Shown piece after piece: positions 62,770-64,000 of a DNA stretch of 64,000 bases (position 1 is the first letter of the stretch; every line of letters begins with the position of its first letter). The notes beneath the pieces were generated by a model. The model searched no databases. It saw only the letters and a list, made by a program, of their open reading frames with translations, and had not been told where the DNA came from. The position numbers and the translations under genes are program-made. Origin of the DNA: Limnothrix sp. FACHB-406 (lineage in GTDB: Bacteria; Cyanobacteriota; Cyanobacteriia; CACIAM-69d); assembly GCF_014698235.1 (NCBI RefSeq), contig NZ_JACJSP010000008.1, positions 97,262 to 161,261 of the forward strand. Direction: 5' to 3'.

Positions 62770-62921
62770 TAGGGCTAAGGACAGTCAGACTCCAACCAAG
62801 GATAGTTACCAGATCTTCGCACCGCGACACAGATCCGGTAAACCGCGAATTTGCAGGTTCCAAACACCTTAGCAGAAACTACTCAGCATTGATGCATTCA
62901 CCCGGTCGGATCCAGCATCTC

Positions 62922-63734
62922 CTAAAGCACATCCGCAAACCCTGGCCGCAACCGGCGATAAACCCAACGCCCCACAACATAAGCCACGAGCGAATAACCA
63001 ACCGTTGCCAGCCATTCTCCCCAATGCGTGATTTGCCCTGTAATAGCCAGCTCTCGGTAAATTTCAACGACTACCGCAGCCGGATTCAGCCACAACAACC
63101 AATCACGCCACTCAGCCGGCACAGCCGAGAGTGGATAAACAATTGGGGTCAAATAAAACAGCATACTCAGCACAACCAGTAAAGACTGTGCTAAATCTCG
63201 AATAAAAACCGTTAAGCCAGCAACCAGATAACTCAGCCCGATCGTCAGCAACAGTTGTGGAATCCAAATCAACGGCATCAAAATTAAAGTTAACTGTAGT
63301 TCCTGGTGACTTACTGCTAACATCGCCACCAAAAGCAGAAACCCTGCAAAGCTCTCCATAAATGCAGACAGTACAGGAACAAGGGGTAATAACCCCAAAG
63401 GAAAAACAACCTTCTTAACTAGATTCGGTTGGGTTAAAACAACCGTAGACGCTTGAACAAGCGCATTCGTAATCGCAGTCCAGGGCAATAGTCCCGCGTA
63501 GAGCCATAGACCAAACGTAAAGCTATTTGAATCAACTCCAACGAGATTGAGCTTAACTTTGAGAACAATTGAAAAAACATAGGTATAAATAAAAATTTGG
63601 GAAATTTGATGGGCGATCGTCCACAAATTTCCCAAACTTGATCCTTTATATTTAGCCTCCAAGTCTCGAACAACTAGAGCACGCAACAACCCTAATTGCT
63701 TAACTTGCTGATCGCTGAGTAATAACATTATCAA
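62922..63734 (-). CDS. Polysaccharide export ABC permease (Wzm-like)
   Basis: A 270-residue ABC-2 type membrane protein with six helices. The N-terminal cytosolic segment LGLLRALVVRDLEAKYKGSSLG and the motif PIVYPLSAVPAEWRDWLLWLNP are typical of O-antigen and capsule exporters. It is the first gene of the export cluster. Upstream lies the terminator of an rRNA operon on the same strand, so the cluster must have its own promoter in about 63735-63863. Confidence 0.92.
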   Translation of the reverse strand: MIMLLLSDQQVKQLGLLRALVVRDLEAKYKGSSLGNLWTIAHQISQIFIYTYVFSIVLKVKLNLVGVDSNSFTFGLWLYAGLLPWTAITNALVQASTVVLTQPNLVKKVVFPLGLLPLVPVLSAFMESFAGFLLLVAMLAVSHQELQLTLILMPLIWIPQLLLTIGLSYLVAGLTVFIRDLAQSLLVVLSMLFYLTPIVYPLSAVPAEWRDWLLWLNPAAVVVEIYRELAITGQITHWGEWLATVGYSLVAYVVGRWVYRRLRPGFADVL

Positions 63735-63863
63735 TCATCTCTGAACAACACAGACCGGGACTGCTACAGCCTACGGTACAGACTAGCTCAGTTTATTTTC
63801 TTATTAAAGAGAACCAAGAAAGTCTCAAAATTGGTCAAATCTCATCATTCATTAAACATCGCT

Positions 63864-63906
63864 AAAAAAGGGAAGGGGTTCTAGGTAATAACCTAGAAAC
63901 CCCCTC
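63864..63906 (-). terminator. Intrinsic terminator of the rRNA operon
   Basis: On the minus strand GGGGTTTCTAGGT pairs with ACCTAGAACCCC around a TATT loop (one mismatch), then TTCCCTTTTTT. It lies about 20-60 bases after the 5S end. Confidence 0.88.
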
Positions 63907-63924
63907 CCCTCTCTTCAATTATTA

Positions 63925-64000
63925 ACCTGGCATCGAGCTATTTTCGCAGGGGGCTACCCCCCAACTATCGTCGCCGTAACAGCGTTTCACAACCGAGTTC
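63925..64000 (-). rRNA. rrf: 5S ribosomal RNA, 3' part (cut by window edge)
   Basis: The minus strand reads GAACTCGGTTGTGAAACG, then GACGATAGTTGGGGGGTAGC and AATAGCTCGATGCCAGG, the conserved 3' two-thirds of cyanobacterial 5S rRNA. The 5' ~43 bases lie beyond the window, and 23S and 16S genes are expected further right. Confidence 0.92.

Overview
The window is chromosomal DNA of a cyanobacterium. The octamer GCGATCGC (HIP1) and its CGATCG core occur throughout. It encodes a carotenoid isomerase (crtH), a phycobilisome lyase subunit (cpcF-like), a cytochrome b6f heme-assembly factor homologue, a Synechococcus-type photolyase, PATAN response regulators and a HypA/HypB-dependent guanidine hydrolase. 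A long prokaryotic Argonaute of the mesophilic type studied in Limnothrix rosea and Synechococcus elongatus makes a Limnothrix-like filamentous cyanobacterium a reasonable guess. The genus is inference. I see no transposase, integrase, phage module or CRISPR array.

Layout: 0-1.8 kb holds a tandemly duplicated PIN-toxin/antitoxin module. 1.8-13.7 kb is housekeeping: photolyase, GAF histidine kinase, Nudix-folK, MgtC, cysteine desulfurase, polysaccharide deacetylase and a membrane glycosyltransferase with a TPR tail. 13.9-21.5 kb holds rpsN, two tandem Uma2 nuclease-like genes, the Argonaute, and folP overlapping a pentapeptide-repeat membrane protein. 21.8-25.7 kb holds tRNA-Pro(GGG), upp, a probable Fur-controlled small RNA and crtH. 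25.7-33.2 kb is an accessory island around leuS: two more Uma2 genes, a DUF262-HEPN pair and an AIPR-family gene with a nuclease-like N-terminus. 33.3-42.8 kb holds cyanobacterial core genes and a CheW / PATAN-REC / CheY set resembling the Pix/Pil taxis systems. 43.3-49.5 kb is the guanidine locus: a guanidine-I (ykkC) riboswitch, gdmH, hypA, hypB, an intrinsic terminator and a three-gene ABC importer. 50-58 kb holds tkt, sirB/cbiX, gatA, a pentapeptide protein and a DUF1537 kinase. 58-63.7 kb is a minus-strand polysaccharide-export cluster with two sulfotransferases and a GT2 glycosyltransferase. The right edge cuts into a 5S rRNA gene on the minus strand, with its terminator just inside.

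Functional links: the guanidine locus couples sensing, Ni-dependent hydrolysis, nickel delivery and probably uptake. The export cluster would build and secrete a sulfated glycan. The defence-like genes (Argonaute, DUF262-HEPN, AIPR, PIN modules, four Uma2 genes) lie between core genes without visible mobility genes.

A property running through the whole window is many short degenerate tandem arrays, with periods of mostly 11-16 bp. Most lie between genes, but at least two sit in frame inside genes. A dispersed palindromic element also recurs.
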